The notes: generated from the sequence alone by a model not told the origin. Positions 22,381-34,092 are shown, counted from the stretch's first letter. The stretch is DNA of 50,594 bases from Conoideocrella luteorostrata (GCA_032433595.1 JASWJB010000322.1:1-50594); one strand, 5' to 3'. Translations and numbers: made by a program.

Positions 22381-23304
22381 ATGAGACTATCAATAATCGC
22401 TTCCGGTGCCATCCTGGCTGCCACTGGTGTCCACGCTGTCGACCCGCCGCCGAAACAATCACCTATTGCCGTCGAAGCATTTGGTTCCAAGACTCCTCAG
22501 GGTTGCTACTCTTCCATTGGCAACATGACAGTCCACGCGCCGATCCCCGCCAGCGAGATGTCTACAGGCTCTTGCAATGATGTTTGTAAGGCTGACAAGT
22601 TCTGGGTGGCTGCTATGCGTTCAGGGACTTGCTGGTGTGGTTTCGTTTATCCTCCTGAGAAGGATGTGGTTGATGACAGCAAGTGCAATATTCCATGCCC
22701 TGCATATCCTCTCGAAGCTTGCGGTGGCAAGGAAAACACTTACTCTGTCTGGAGCAATGGGGCAGCCGAGCAACCAGTTGGCCGATACGACCCTTCCAGT
22801 TCCAGCACGACTGCTGCCAGTAAAACTAGCGTTGCATCATCGACTTCTCCCGGTGCTTCTTCTCCCGTCAGCACCGGTAACGGCGGCACTACCGTTACGC
22901 AAACCACAGCACCAACCGAGACTTCCAAGACAGAAAAGAGCGGACCAAATGTTGCTGGCATCGCCGCTGGCGTCGTTGTGGGTGTCGTCGTTGCAGGTGC
23001 CGCCATCGCTGGCATTATTTTCTTCATGAGACGCAAGCGCAACTCTCAGATTGAAGAAGAGCATCGTCGTAACGCAGCTGTCAATGCTTTCATTAGTGGC
23101 TCCAAGCCTCCCAGCAGCCACGGAAGCATATCTATGACAGACTCACGTTTGGATCCTGTCTTGGCTCACCGAAGGATGAGCGATGGCAGTATCGCTGATA
23201 ATGAAGACTACTCGCGAAAGATTCTGCGGGTATGTAAATCATTCACATTCACATCCCTATTCGAGCGGTCGAAACTAATGTCCTTACAGGTCACAAACGC
23301 ATGA
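22381..23304 (+). CDS. WSC-domain cell-wall integrity sensor
   Basis: Exons 22381-23229 and 23290-23304 give 287 residues. A signal peptide (MRLSIIASGAILAATGVHA) leads into one WSC domain at about residues 37-125, with eight cysteines (42, 65, 69, 84, 86, 102, 106, 114) and the CWCG motif. A Ser/Thr-rich, probably O-mannosylated stalk follows, then a transmembrane helix at about 191-216 ended by MRRKR, then a cytoplasmic tail. In yeast, Wsc sensors signal cell-wall stress through Rho1 and Pkc1. The last exon encodes only VTNA. The 60-nt intron is a multiple of three and has no stop, so retention would insert 20 residues before VTNA. DYSRKILRVTNA fits the usual end of fungal Wsc tails, which supports splicing. 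Confidence 0.9.
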   Translation: MRLSIIASGAILAATGVHAVDPPPKQSPIAVEAFGSKTPQGCYSSIGNMTVHAPIPASEMSTGSCNDVCKADKFWVAAMRSGTCWCGFVYPPEKDVVDDSKCNIPCPAYPLEACGGKENTYSVWSNGAAEQPVGRYDPSSSSTTAASKTSVASSTSPGASSPVSTGNGGTTVTQTTAPTETSKTEKSGPNVAGIAAGVVVGVVVAGAAIAGIIFFMRRKRNSQIEEEHRRNAAVNAFISGSKPPSSHGSISMTDSRLDPVLAHRRMSDGSIADNEDYSRKILRVCKSFTFTSLFERSKLMSLQVTNA

Positions 23305-24291
23305 GCTCGAAAACAATAAATCTTTATCCTAGAAAATATTCGCCCACGACAATATAAATCACTCCATCTTTCACTATCTCCTTGATTTAAAGGCATTCAC
23401 GGCGTTATCGGGGTGGCAGCGCAAATCCACATGTTGGTCAGCCTGCTGACAATCTGGTGGCGTTCACACTTATTTTGCTCTCGGCGTAGGATTGTTCTTC
23501 TTTTTTCCCTCTCTACGAAGATGACTAGATCCGTGTGTAATGTGCTCCATTCACACTATGCATCACGTGGCGCGTCTCCTATACCATCCACTCATTTACG
23601 TCTTCTTTCAAGCCTCTAAACTTCGATTCTTTACCCCGAGGGATAGAACGGGACATGGTGATTGCATTCCCATCCCTCTCGATGTGGCAGCCCTCTATCT
23701 TTTGGACCACGATTCTCGCATGGGCTGTTCCTTGCACATTCCAGCTTTTAGACACGGCACACTCATCCTCGAGACCCTGTTTGGCACTAGGTCAACTTGT
23801 GTATGGGTTTTGGACTTGGTGCTCGTGGGCTGCGAGGCTAGTCCAGACTACCTGTCTATGTGAATAACGGAATAAAAGGTACATGCTCCCATTTGGAGGA
23901 CTGCAGATGCAACCTAGTTGCTACACTGATTTTACTCTTAACCTACTTTATTATATGTTGAAGGACGGCAATAGGAGCAAGAGCGGAAATGTATGTATGG
24001 AGTGCAAAATAGTAACCGAAACTATATCTCAATTGTTGTGTGCCTTCTTTCGTGGTCAGGCGGCCAGGTAGCCCGTCTTCCCTTAGGTGTTAATGTTTCA
24101 TTGTACCATGAACCACGAATGAATTAGAGTTTAATTGCCACAACTCATTCCCGGGAATTTTAAGTTATGGAGCTGCAGCTCAAAAGTTAAATGCGACTCG
24201 TATGATAGATGTCCTTTGTTTCCCTTTTCATGCACTGCCGTCCATTGAATTCACACCTTCATTCCATTTACTCAGTTTCTTTGTCAGGGAG
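23305..24291. other. Intergenic region, no gene seen
   Basis: About 1 kb between the WSC gene and the small secreted protein gene. It probably includes the WSC 3' UTR. Frames at 23413-23867 are short and low in protein character. Confidence 0.55.
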
Positions 24292-24810
24292 ATGAAGCCA
24301 CTATTGTATCTCATATTCGCCCCTCTGGCGGCCCAGATCTCCGCAAAGTATACCGAGACATCAACCGTCACACAGGTATCTGTCTCTGGGGCTTTTACCC
24401 CACTCCCTGTCTCCAAGGTGAGATGTCACAATGTCAACATTGACATTTCAGAATACAAGGAGGCATTCCGTATGGTAAGCAACTACTGTAACAATTACAG
24501 AGTCGCCCACGACAGTCCCTACGTTGCTATTGTGGGCCATACAACCGCGTATGTATGCTCAGAGGCTGGTCCAGTCAAGTGTAGTGGCCTTGATTTGGAG
24601 GCAATTGATCGGACGTTGAACCATGACTGTGGTGATGCTGGCGAGGGATACACGAGGGTTGGGAAGGAGTGGGACAGGAAGGTCTATGGGCGCGGGGTAC
24701 TGGAAAGTGAGATATGCAAGAAGCCGAGAGATGACAGGATGCTACATTACAAGATCGATCCGATGCCGATTTTTATCAATGGTACACTTTTTGGCGGAAA
24801 GGCTCGATGA
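24292..24810 (+). CDS. Small secreted cysteine-containing protein, Hce2/Ecp2-like candidate effector
   Basis: A single exon of 172 residues. The ATG at 24292 starts a clean signal peptide (MKPLLYLIFAPLAAQISA). The mature part has six cysteines, at RCHN, YCNN, VCSE, KCSG, DCGD and ICKK, with no membrane segment. The order AYVC, then KCSGLDLEAIDRTLNHDCG, then GKEWDRKVYGRG and EIC, resembles the spacing of Hce2/Ecp2-type secreted fungal proteins, where an aromatic-Tyr-Gly stretch precedes the last Cys. That match is by eye and uncertain. A potential N-glycosylation site (NGT) lies near the C-terminus. It stands alone between long spacers. Secretion is likely; a role in host or microbial interaction is inference. 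Confidence 0.65.
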   Translation: MKPLLYLIFAPLAAQISAKYTETSTVTQVSVSGAFTPLPVSKVRCHNVNIDISEYKEAFRMVSNYCNNYRVAHDSPYVAIVGHTTAYVCSEAGPVKCSGLDLEAIDRTLNHDCGDAGEGYTRVGKEWDRKVYGRGVLESEICKKPRDDRMLHYKIDPMPIFINGTLFGGKAR

Positions 24811-25346
24811 GATCGGCTTGATGAATTTGTCGTTACGTGGCCGGCATAATGTCAACTGCGGAATCTGATAAAGGCTGGGAATATCTGAGCCACTGCATTG
24901 TCGAACAAAATGTGCCTACAATATTATCTGTCAACCACCGGTGCCTATGTGCATAGCAACTTAATTTGGCGGAACGCCCAAAGAGCACAATAAAACATTC
25001 GATATATATTTTACAACGCAAGCACTGTATAAGAATTATTGGAAATACTCAACTGCAAAGAGAAATTCAGGGTAGGGCAGTTCAGATATGAGCCTATAGC
25101 ATCACGTGATGAAAGATAAAACGCATCCAAGGCGCCTGAGGTAGGCTACGGCGCAAGATTCTAGCGCGTTTACGCCTGCCAAACAAGATATTAACACGCC
25201 TTGAAACAGCTTTGTTTCAGTCCACCACGACGACAATAAAGAAGCAACAAGTATATCTGGTGCAAGTCTATCGGTTGATTTAGTTCTGCCATCTGACAAA
25301 GCTCGTGGCCGGGTGTCAACCCGGGACGGCTTCCCGTCCTCTCAAA
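24811..25346. other. Intergenic region, no gene seen
   Basis: This 536-bp stretch is A/T-richer in its first half and includes the promoter of the Nup37-like gene. No recognisable element or frame. Confidence 0.55.
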
Positions 25347-27569
25347 ATGATTTCAATGGCTCCGCCTCGTGTACGGCGAACTGGACAAAACACACAATTC
25401 ACGTAAGAACCGATCTGAACCGCGGATGCGTCAGGACGCCGAAAAAGACTGACGAGAGACCCATATAGGTACAATTTACCGCGACGGGTAAACGATGTGC
25501 AAACATATCCCATTGCGTCACCACAAGGAGCTACCATCCTGATTTACGGGCACGATAATGGCGTTACAATCGTATGGAGAGGTGGTAGACGGTTCAAACC
25601 ACAACAGAAAAATCCAGAAGCGGAGAAGAAACAAAATGGAGCGTCAGACGACGCTGTCATGTTGATCGACTCCGACGACGAGCAACCCCCGGAGAAAACT
25701 CAAACAACACAAAAATTTGAAGATAGTCCAAAATTTGAAGATGAGGACGATCAGGGTCCGTATCCTGAGATTGTGCAAACATTGGACTTGACGCTTGGGA
25801 CGGCAGTTTTGCACGTGGCTGTGATGCCGGCGACGCCTTTCAACGCCCAAGACAGTCAGTCTACAGCTGGATCGTTACTATCTGAGAGGATGGTCCTTGC
25901 GGTTTCTTGTGTTACGAACGATGTCTATGTTATCACTGCCCCCCTGACGCCACCAAGCCCGGAGAGTAAAGCGAGAGAGGAGCTCAGAGCGGGTTTATTG
26001 GCTGGGCAGGCAGGGTCTGGGGTTTGGGGAGAATCTCTCCTCTTGCTCAATGGCCAACAAAAACACAGCGACACACTGGCCATATCATTGACAACACCAA
26101 AACCCTCAGAGCCCATGAGCAAGTCGCCACGAGCAGTGGTCGCAGCATGCTCCCAACAAGCTTCTGGTACAATGATGCTCTGGGATGTTCCTTTAGATCC
26201 CAAAGCTAAGCCGCACCGCCCAATTGAACCCTTCCAAACCGAATACTTACCCCAACCGCTCACGGGTATTTCCTTCAACCCAATTCATACTTCGCAAATT
26301 CTCACTGTCGCATCACGTCACGCAGTAAGAATCTACGACTATGCAGTGTCTTCACTACCGCCTGATCCAGAAGCCGCTGGCCCATTCCCAGCGCAGGGTT
26401 CGTGGCTATTGTCTTTGTATCAACCATTTGCCCGACCAACGGCCCTAAGAAAGCCCGTCCTGGATGCCGCCTGGATATCACATGGCCGGGCTGTGTTTGC
26501 ACTCTTGGCGGATGGTATGTGGGGAGTTTGGGACATTGATGGAGCTAGCCCATCCTCATCGTCGTCCGGTGCGATATTGGCGAACAAGTTGAAATCTGGA
26601 GTCAAGGGTGCTGCATTGACAAACTTCAGAATTTCAGGCTATGTGGACGGCACAAGCTCATTGAGGAGTGTCGTGACACAACAAAAGGAGAACCACACTG
26701 GCGAATTTGCACCCATGACTCCCCACACGCGACGTCAGGCGGCCGCTTCCCTCAGCTCTGCCACGACCCCTGATCGCTTGGCCACCGTAAGGGGTGGATT
26801 AAAGGTGGTTGTACTACCACCGAAGGGTAAAGCCCTCCAGGATGAAAGCCTGGTTTTATGGGTTGGCGGTCTGGAGCATGTCTGTGTAGTCCCGGCTGTG
26901 TCTAGATTCTGGGACTCACAACTTCGAAAAGGCGCTGGTGGAGGTGTTAATTTGTTCGGCGGAGCGCAGCCCACAAGAATGGTGAAGCTCGCCGACCTGT
27001 CCACGGGGTTATTGGGGGAGCGATGTTGTGGCGTCAACTTGCTACTGGCATCTCCCCAACCTGGTGCAAAATCAGAAGAGGACGGTGGCCTGCCAGTCGA
27101 TGTGTTGGTCCAGGGAGAATCACGACTAGTAATTGTTCGTTATGGTGAGGATGGTCAAGGGAGGAAAATTGGAAACCTTGTTGATGGTCGTAAAAAACGA
27201 TTGTTTTCCAAGGGGGAAAGGTCGGATGCTATACTTGTCCATGGTAAACCTGACCGAGCCACAAGCCTGTCCTTCAATCTGAGTACCGTAAAACCCGGCA
27301 CTTTGCGGCGAAAGTCTTATCACAACAGTCAGGATGATGGAATAGGAGCACTGGGAGCACTTGAAGACGCACCGCAACTTCCGAAACGATCTCGCGTGGG
27401 TTTTGAGTTCACGAACATCATGAACGCAGCAGCCGACGTGAGTGCCGACTTCACAGCCCGGGATGTGGAAGCCGAGATGCTTGATATCATGGAAATTGAT
27501 CAGGCGCTAGAGAACATGGAGGACAGCCGAGGAAGTGGGCGCAAGAAGGTCTTTTTCGAAGAAGACTAA
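25347..27569 (+). CDS. WD40-like nucleoporin candidate (Nup37 type)
   Basis: Exons 25347-25402 and 25469-27569 join (donor GTAAGA, CTGAC branch, acceptor TAG, phase 2) into 718 residues, or 715 from the second ATG at 25356, which gives the better start MAPPRVRRTGQ. The join yields NTQFTYNLPRRVNDVQTYP, continuous with HGATILIYGHDNG-like propeller sequence. Weak beta-propeller repeats follow (VLAVSCVTNDVYVITAPL, VAACSQQASGTMMLWDV, LLADGMWGVWDIDG), with an acidic low-complexity insert at about residues 60-110 and a charged tail with TLRRKSYHNS. Size, N-terminus and layout resemble the long Nup37 of filamentous fungi, a Y-complex subunit of the nuclear pore. The gene is firm, the identity moderate; another WD40 scaffold is possible. 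Confidence 0.8.
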
Positions 27570-28491
27570 CAGAGTATTGCGGCCAGACGATTGACTAGGC
27601 AGTGGAATTTACGACGACGATCGGGGATTTCCAACCGGATAACTTGTATGATACTCAGACGTAATTGACTATCCCTTAAGGCGGCTAGGTCAGAATCATG
27701 TTCGCAGCGTTACGTGATACATATATGTGATGAGGGAGACCATTCCGCACGGCAAGGTGGAGCGCAAGGCGAGACCCATCCTTGACGACTCTGTATTCTG
27801 AGCGGTATATCAAAGAAAACTATATACATGCGTGTATATATACTTTTCGATGGCGTTTAAACCGAGAAGGGATGAGAGGGCGTTGCAGCACTGAGTGCTC
27901 ATATGCCCGGTCCAAGCTACTCTGTTATCTTTCATTGAGCACGGCCCAAGAATTGACTCTTGGTCGTGATCATTGGCAGGGAGTGTGATACTTGGTTGGG
28001 CAGGCGACCATCGAAACATTTATAAGAGTTCGCGCGGTGAAATCAACTGAGCATCTGCATCTACCAATTCTTTCATGGTACATGAAGGACGGGGACTATG
28101 CTCCGTAGCCTATAAGATATTGGAATAATATGGGGGATGATACTCTGTATGCGTTGTAGAAGAATCCACCCTCGTTGCTTTCAATGTCGTCGCTTCGTAG
28201 GAAATGACAGGCTGTGGGTGGGGGGACAGTGGGCACTCTAAGTGATGTCGCGTTATGGCGCGTTAACTAGTTATGGGCGCGTCTGCTTTTAGCTGTGAGA
28301 CTTGATTCACCCCGCGAGCTGTCACCATGATCTAGACGAAAATTCCACCAGGGTGGCGAACGTCAGCAACAATCCTGCATCGCCAATCCCTTTTCTATAG
28401 CTCGGCTGATAAAACCATCCTACACTCAAATCTCACCCTCAGCCTCTTTTTATCGCTGCAAGACCTCTGGTTCCTCACCTGCAGCGCAATC
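27570..28491. other. Intergenic region with the FEN1 promoter
   Basis: About 0.9 kb without a gene. The proximal part holds three CGCGT motifs (listed separately) and a ctccgta half-site near 28100. Confidence 0.6.
28249..28282 (+). promoter_or_regulatory. Cluster of three MCB-like CGCGT motifs upstream of FEN1
   Basis: CGCGT occurs at 28249-28253, 28259-28263 and 28278-28282, 210-243 bp before the FEN1 start. ACGCG/CGCGT is the core of the MluI cell-cycle box bound by MBF, which drives G1/S expression of replication genes in yeasts. The motif count is seen directly; the regulation is inferred. Confidence 0.5.
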
Positions 28492-29819
28492 ATGGGTATC
28501 AAGCAGCTGTTCCAAATCATCAAGGAGGAGGCTCCCGATTCAATCAAGGAGGGCGAGATCAAGAATCATTTTGGCCGCAAAGTTGCCATTGTAAGTGGTT
28601 CATGATGTTCAATGATGGGTTTATTCTAATCTGTCCAACGCTGCTGACGTTAATGCCAGGATGCTTCCATGAGCATATACAGCTTCCTCATCGCCGTGCG
28701 CTCCGATGGCCAACAGCTTATGAACGACAGCGGCGAAACTACATCTCATCTCATGGGCATGTTTTATCGCACGCTTCGAATGGTCGATAACGGCATCAAG
28801 CCACTCTACGTTTTCGACGGAGCGCCTCCCAAGCTCAAATCTGGTGAGCTGGCGAAGCGATTTCAGCGCAAGCAGGAAGCCACTGAGGGCTTGGAGGAAG
28901 CCAAAGAGACGGGTACGGCTGAAGACGTGGAAAAGTTCTCGAGACGAACGGTGCGTGTGACGCGGGAACATAATGCCGAGTGTCAGCGCCTGCTGAAGCT
29001 TATGGGCATACCATTCATCATTGCGCCCACGGAAGCGGAAGCTCAGTGTGCGGAGTTGGCCAGGGCAGGGAAAGTCTACGCGGCGGCCAGCGAGGACATG
29101 GATACTTTGTGCTTCAATACACCGATTTTGTTGCGACACCTTACGTTTAGTGAGCAGCGAAAAGAGCCCATTCAGGAGATTCATCTTGCAAAGGTCCTTG
29201 AGGGTCTGAATATGGAGAGATCTCAGGTAAGGGTTGCTTATAACATACAAAAACAAAACAATAAAAAGTCTCTGACTAACGGCTATTTACATTACAGTTT
29301 GTTGATTTGTGCATTCTTCTCGGCTGCGATTACCTCGATCCGGTTCCAAAAGTTGGGCCTACCACCGCACTAAAGTTAATTCGTGAGCATGGGACATTAG
29401 AAAAGGTAGTTGATGCTATCGAGAAGGATAGTAAGAAAAAATACACCCTGCCCGAGGATTGGCCGTATAAGGATGCACGAGACTTATTCTTTGAGCCCGA
29501 TGTCCGCAAGGCAGATGACCCGCTTTGCGATTTCAAGTGGGATAAACCTGATCTTGAAGGCCTTGTCAACTTCCTTGTCACCGAGAAGGGTTTCTCTGAA
29601 GACAGAGTACGTGGGGCAGGATCTCGTCTGGAAAAGAATCTCAAATCATCTCAGCAGGCTCGATTAGAAGGCTTCTTCAAGCCTGTTCCCAAAACTGACC
29701 AGGAGAAGGCTGCACACAAGCGAAAATTGGACGAGAAGAACGAAGAAAAGAAGAAAAAATTAAAGCAAGAGAAGAAGGAAAAGGCTACTCAAAAAGCAAA
29801 GCCTCGTGGCACGGCATAA
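28492..29819 (+). CDS. FEN1: Flap endonuclease 1
   Basis: Exons 28492-28590, 28660-29226 and 29298-29819, all phase 0, give 395 residues, the usual size. FEN1 (Rad27) cuts 5' flaps in Okazaki-fragment maturation and long-patch base excision repair, working with PCNA in the nucleus. The N-nuclease region begins [18 protein letters not shown] and contains [10 protein letters not shown] and VFDGAPP. The I-nuclease region has [20 protein letters not shown] and [19 protein letters not shown], so the metal-binding acidic residues are present. A PIP box QARLEGFF (residues 342-349) binds PCNA and is followed by a Lys-rich tail. The second residue is Gly, as required for the conserved N-terminus. In some relatives the segment before the helix-hairpin reads 'I' or 'CDYLEPI', a minor variation. 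Confidence 0.96.
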
Positions 29820-31407
29820 GGTGGTACAATGTGCAGTTAGTGGCTTCGTTTATGACAATTCTCGCCCGGGGCGTGTTTGGCAAGGCCAGTGTGTTAGTAT
29901 ACGTCTCATGAGGTCAATTTAGGGGGAAGACCCTTGAAGATAACCCTTCCGGATGGAGGGCAAAGGTTGTAGCCTTGGCTTGGCTGATAATGATACTGGT
30001 ATATGGCGTTATATAGGCGTGTCGGCATGATTCTACCGTTTCCGAAACGGGTTTTGGTCAAGGCTCATTCCACGTGCACGTTTGCCTTGTGGTTTGCGCA
30101 TATCGATGTTTAGATGAGTTAATGACAACCAAGGCTCGGCATGCTCCAGATGGCGCTTTACGGGCCGCGCAGGTGCTTCCAGATGCAGGATTGGGTGGTC
30201 CGCTAAATCATTAATTACCAGGAGGGGACAATGAAAACGAAGCTTGCTAGTGGCAGCAGGGGCACGCTCTTCAATAATGATGCGATGCGTGGTAATGCTT
30301 ATCCCGGTGCCGATGCCATGTGCATCTCCGGATTAACGTACCATGGAGTAGCGCATAAGATTGGCTAACAGAACTGTTCCAGAACTAGCAGCCGTACGGA
30401 GTTCTTCGTAGGTAGTTGCTTTGACAGGTATCAAGCGAGGGCTCAGGCTCCCGCAGACACACAGGAGCGTCTTGGGGTTGGCAACTCTAGCGCTCTGACT
30501 GGCGGAGACTGGCGGGACCCTGCGCCGAAACTATTACTCTCGACCACTGCTGCTATGGCTAACACTGCCTAACTACTTGACTGCTTGACTGCCTCGGTCA
30601 AGCTGGGTTTGACCCACAGGGTCCGCATGCCTCCATGACATCAGCTTCTCATGTTCCCTAGCCCAGGAATCTTCACATGCTACGAATGCGGCATTGTTGG
30701 CTAATTAACGAGACGTCTCGACTGTCGGATTTCAACTGCCAGCTGCCAATTGCCACAGCAATCATGGCGGCGGTGCTTCGGCGGCCGAATAAGACACATG
30801 GCACTTTTCGGTATCCCGTATGCATATTCCTTCGAGGCTTTCCATTCGAACACCCAGCAACTACGGAGTAGTCCAGCAGGTAGTCGATGGGTCTTGGCTT
30901 GGGTTTCGGCTTGGGACATTCATTGCCAAGAGGATTTCCGAGTCCGCAGTACGCCGGCTGAGGCCGATGTCAATTTCAATCCACATGATGCGCCAGCTAT
31001 CAACAGTCCAATTATCTATCGCCCAATTCCACATTGTAACAAAGCCTCAGACTTAATTCATAGGCTCCCCTTCCCCACACGTTCCACTCACCCCCAAAAG
31101 CAGCTGCGCTTTCTGTGGGGGAGTGAGCGTGTGCCGGAGGTGATGACTTATTTGGGAGGGTTTGCTGTGTTGATTCCGGGACGAACGGCGGCTTGCGCAT
31201 GTGATCGTGGTTAATGCCGATTTTGAATTTAAGGCCTTGCGTGCGTCGTTTTGTCATTCTTTGTTCGTCTGTAGCTCGCTCCTCTTCCATCTTTTCTCTG
31301 TCCGTCTTTCTCTCACTCACCCTCACTCTCTCTTTCCAAGGCCCCGCTCCTCATATTTCTACACAACTACCGAGAGTTCAGAAAGTCTAGAATCGCATTG
31401 GCCCATC
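29820..31407. other. Intergenic region, no gene seen
   Basis: About 1.6 kb. It holds TACGGAGT half-sites near 30394 and 30862, and a C/T-rich stretch from about 31240 to 31400 that is likely the leader of the acyl-CoA dehydrogenase gene. Frames are short and overlapping. Confidence 0.6.
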
Positions 31408-33115
31408 ATGTCCAAGACATTTACGAAGAGCGACGTTGCGTCGCATAACAAAGGCGATGACATGTACATCATTGTCGATGGGGATGTTTATGACATTACC
31501 AAGTTCCAGGACGATCATCCAGGTATGCTTTCCATATAACACAACCTTCTGCGTCGGAGAAGCCGATCGTTTCGAGACTAACTTGTTGGTGTCTATTTTA
31601 GGCGGTAAAAAGATCCTCGCCCGTGTTGCTGGCAAGGATGCCTCCAAGATCTTCTGGAAATACCACAACGAAGGTATCCTCAAGAAGTACAAGGGTAAGC
31701 TGCAAGTTGGCTCGCTCGACACAAAACCGAAGTCTGAGCCAAAACCCGAGCCCAAGCCTGCTGCACCCACCCCTAAGAAGGCCGCACCAAGCTCAAGCCC
31801 CAGCCCAAGCGAAGAGCAGTCTGAGCCTCTTGAGCCCTTCGGCGCCATGATTCCCTTTGCCGACCCTTCATGGTACCAAGGCAACTTTTCGCCCTACTTC
31901 AACGAGACTCATGCTGCTCTTCGTGCCGAGGTCCGCGAGTGGATGGAGAATGAGATCGAGCCCAATGTCACTGAATGGGACGAGGCGAAGCGCGTTCCTG
32001 AGGAAATTTACAAGGAGATGGGTCGTCGTGGATATCTTGCCGGTCTCTTGGGTGTCAAGTACCCAACGGAGTATGTTCCCGATGGTATCAAGTCTGTCCC
32101 TACCGAGAAATGGGATCTTTTCCACGAGATGCTTCTCACTGATGAGCTTTCCCGCGCCGGCTCTGGAGGCTTCGTCTGGAATTTGATTGGTGGTTTCGGA
32201 ATTGGCTGCCCGCCTGTCATGAAGTTCGGTACACAGGCTCTCAAGGATCGTATCATGCCTGGTATCTTGGCTGGTGATAAGCGTGTCTGCCTGGCTATTA
32301 CCGAGCCTGATGCCGGCAGTGACGTTGCCAACCTGACTTGCGAGGCTAAACTCAGCGAAGATGGCAAGCACTTCATCGTCAATGGCGAGAAGAAGTGGAT
32401 CACTAATGGTATCTGGGCCGACTACTTCACCACTGCCGTCCGAACTGGAGATGAGGGCATGAACGGCGTCAGTCTCTTGCTTATTGAGCGTGGTCCCGGT
32501 GTTAGCACCCGCCGCATGGACTGCCAAGGTGTTTGGTCCTCCGGAACCACCTATATCACTTTCGAGGATGTCAAGGTCCCTGTCGAGAATTTGCTCGGCA
32601 AGAAGGACAAGGGCTTCGGTGTCATCATGACCAACTTCAACCACGAGCGTATCGGCATCATCATTCAATGTTTGCGCTTCTCCCGAGTATGCTTTGAAGA
32701 GTCCGTCAAGTACGCCAACAAGCGCCGTACTTTCGGCAAGAAGCTTATGGAGCACCCTGTTATTCGCATGAAGCTTGCTCACATGGCCCGCCAGATTGAG
32801 GCCTCGTATAACTGGCTCGAGAACATGATTTACCAGTGCCAAAAGATGGGCGAGCACGAAGCCATGCTTCGTCTTGGCGGTCCTATTGCTGGCCTCAAGG
32901 CTCAGGCTACTGTTACGTTTGAGTTCTGCGCCCGAGAGGCATCCCAAATCTTTGGTGGTCTGTCGTACTCGCGCGGTGGACAAGGTGCCAAGGTAGAGAG
33001 ATTGTACAGAGATGTCAGGGCGTACGCTATCCCAGGTGGCAGTGAAGAGATTATGTTGGACTTGAGTATGAGACAGTCCATGAAGGTGGCTCAGATTATG
33101 GGCATGAAATTGTAA
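31408..33115 (+). CDS. Acyl-CoA dehydrogenase with N-terminal cytochrome b5 domain
   Basis: Exons 31408-31522 and 31602-33115 (phase 1, CTAAC branch) give 542 residues. The cytochrome b5 heme domain covers about residues 1-75: HPGG at 37-40 supplies one heme ligand (His37) and His60 in FWKYHNE is the likely second. A Lys/Pro/Ser-rich linker (about 80-125) leads to a full acyl-CoA dehydrogenase: N-terminal helical part, then LAITEPDAGSDVA and KKWITNG, and the C-terminal FAD region with RRTFGK and QIFGGLSYSRGG. The YEGT Glu of many family members is replaced by IPGG (Pro516), while Glu387 in NHER matches the position of the base in isovaleryl- and long-chain enzymes. It probably oxidises an acyl-CoA in mitochondria or peroxisomes; substrate unknown. 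The intron splits the HPGG motif. Confidence 0.92.
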
Positions 33116-34056
33116 AATGGAAGAGAAAAATGTTTGTTGCAAAGAACAAATTGGATAATGGATTGAAATTACGCGATCCATCATCCATTGTATGACTTAT
33201 GGGGGTTTTATTTCTTCTTTGCGGTTTCGGGCCTCTCTTTTTTGTCCTTTTATGGAGGCTTTATATATCTGTATTGATTCCCAACATAGCCTAGGGTTTG
33301 GTGATAGACAACAAGGCAAATGAATAATTTTCAAACACAACAGACTAGGGACAAATGCGCGCCCGAGCAAATGAGAACTCGCTAAAAGCCGAGCGGTATT
33401 GCGGAAGGAGGACTGGAGCTTTCGTCCATTGTTCAAACTCGGGTCCAAAGCAAGCAGCCCCTGTAAACCGGCAGCCGTAGAAATATTAGTAAAGTACTAA
33501 GTAGCAATGCTTTCCCGCTACATTTGAGAGATCAATCAGCACCCTCCTTTGACATCTACTGAGAAGCTGAGATGCAACACATTGTCCTGGCCTTGCTACC
33601 ACCACAGACTGACCCCGCGATCACGTGACCACCAGTAAACTTACAGCTAGGACTGGGTCACACACATCACATCACCAACGGTGCTCGCAGTGGGTGAATC
33701 TTATGGAATCTTCGCGCTTCGAACCTCCTCACTCTGCCACTTTCACCACGACGAGATCTGCTCGCACACAATAGGGCTCTCACCACAACCAACGATCAAC
33801 GAAATATAAAAACAGAGCAATTATATAGCGGGCAATATACACCGAAAACTATCCTCATTCAAACGGGCCGTTTTCCATTGCCACAGACCCATTCTAGCAC
33901 GGCTCGCCAACCCAGCCTCCTTCCTCGGCCCGCCCTTGGAGCAAGAAAAAAAAACGGCGATCAAATAATCACACAATTCTCCCACACACACTCTACTCCG
34001 AAGGAACCATCTTTGTGGCGATTTTGCACACAATACGCTTCATAGCTTGCAATTTC
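33116..34056. other. Intergenic region upstream of DHH1
   Basis: About 0.9 kb containing the 3' UTR of the dehydrogenase gene and the DHH1 promoter and leader. No gene seen. Confidence 0.6.
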
Positions 34057-34083
34057 ATGGGCCTTGTACGAACAGCGACATAA
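34057..34083 (+). promoter_or_regulatory. Eight-codon uORF in the DHH1 leader
   Basis: ATG GGC CTT GTA CGA ACA GCG ACA TAA encodes MGLVRTAT and ends 9 nt before the DHH1 start. It is the only ATG I find between about 33716 and 34093. Whether it is transcribed and translated is not shown. Confidence 0.5.
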
Positions 34084-34092
34084 TTCTCCAAA

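Noticed and set aside
31868..33184. 438-codon minus-strand frame opposite the acyl-CoA dehydrogenase
   Set aside because: It mirrors the strongly biased codons of the real gene; its translation has no domain, and the plus strand has clear motifs.
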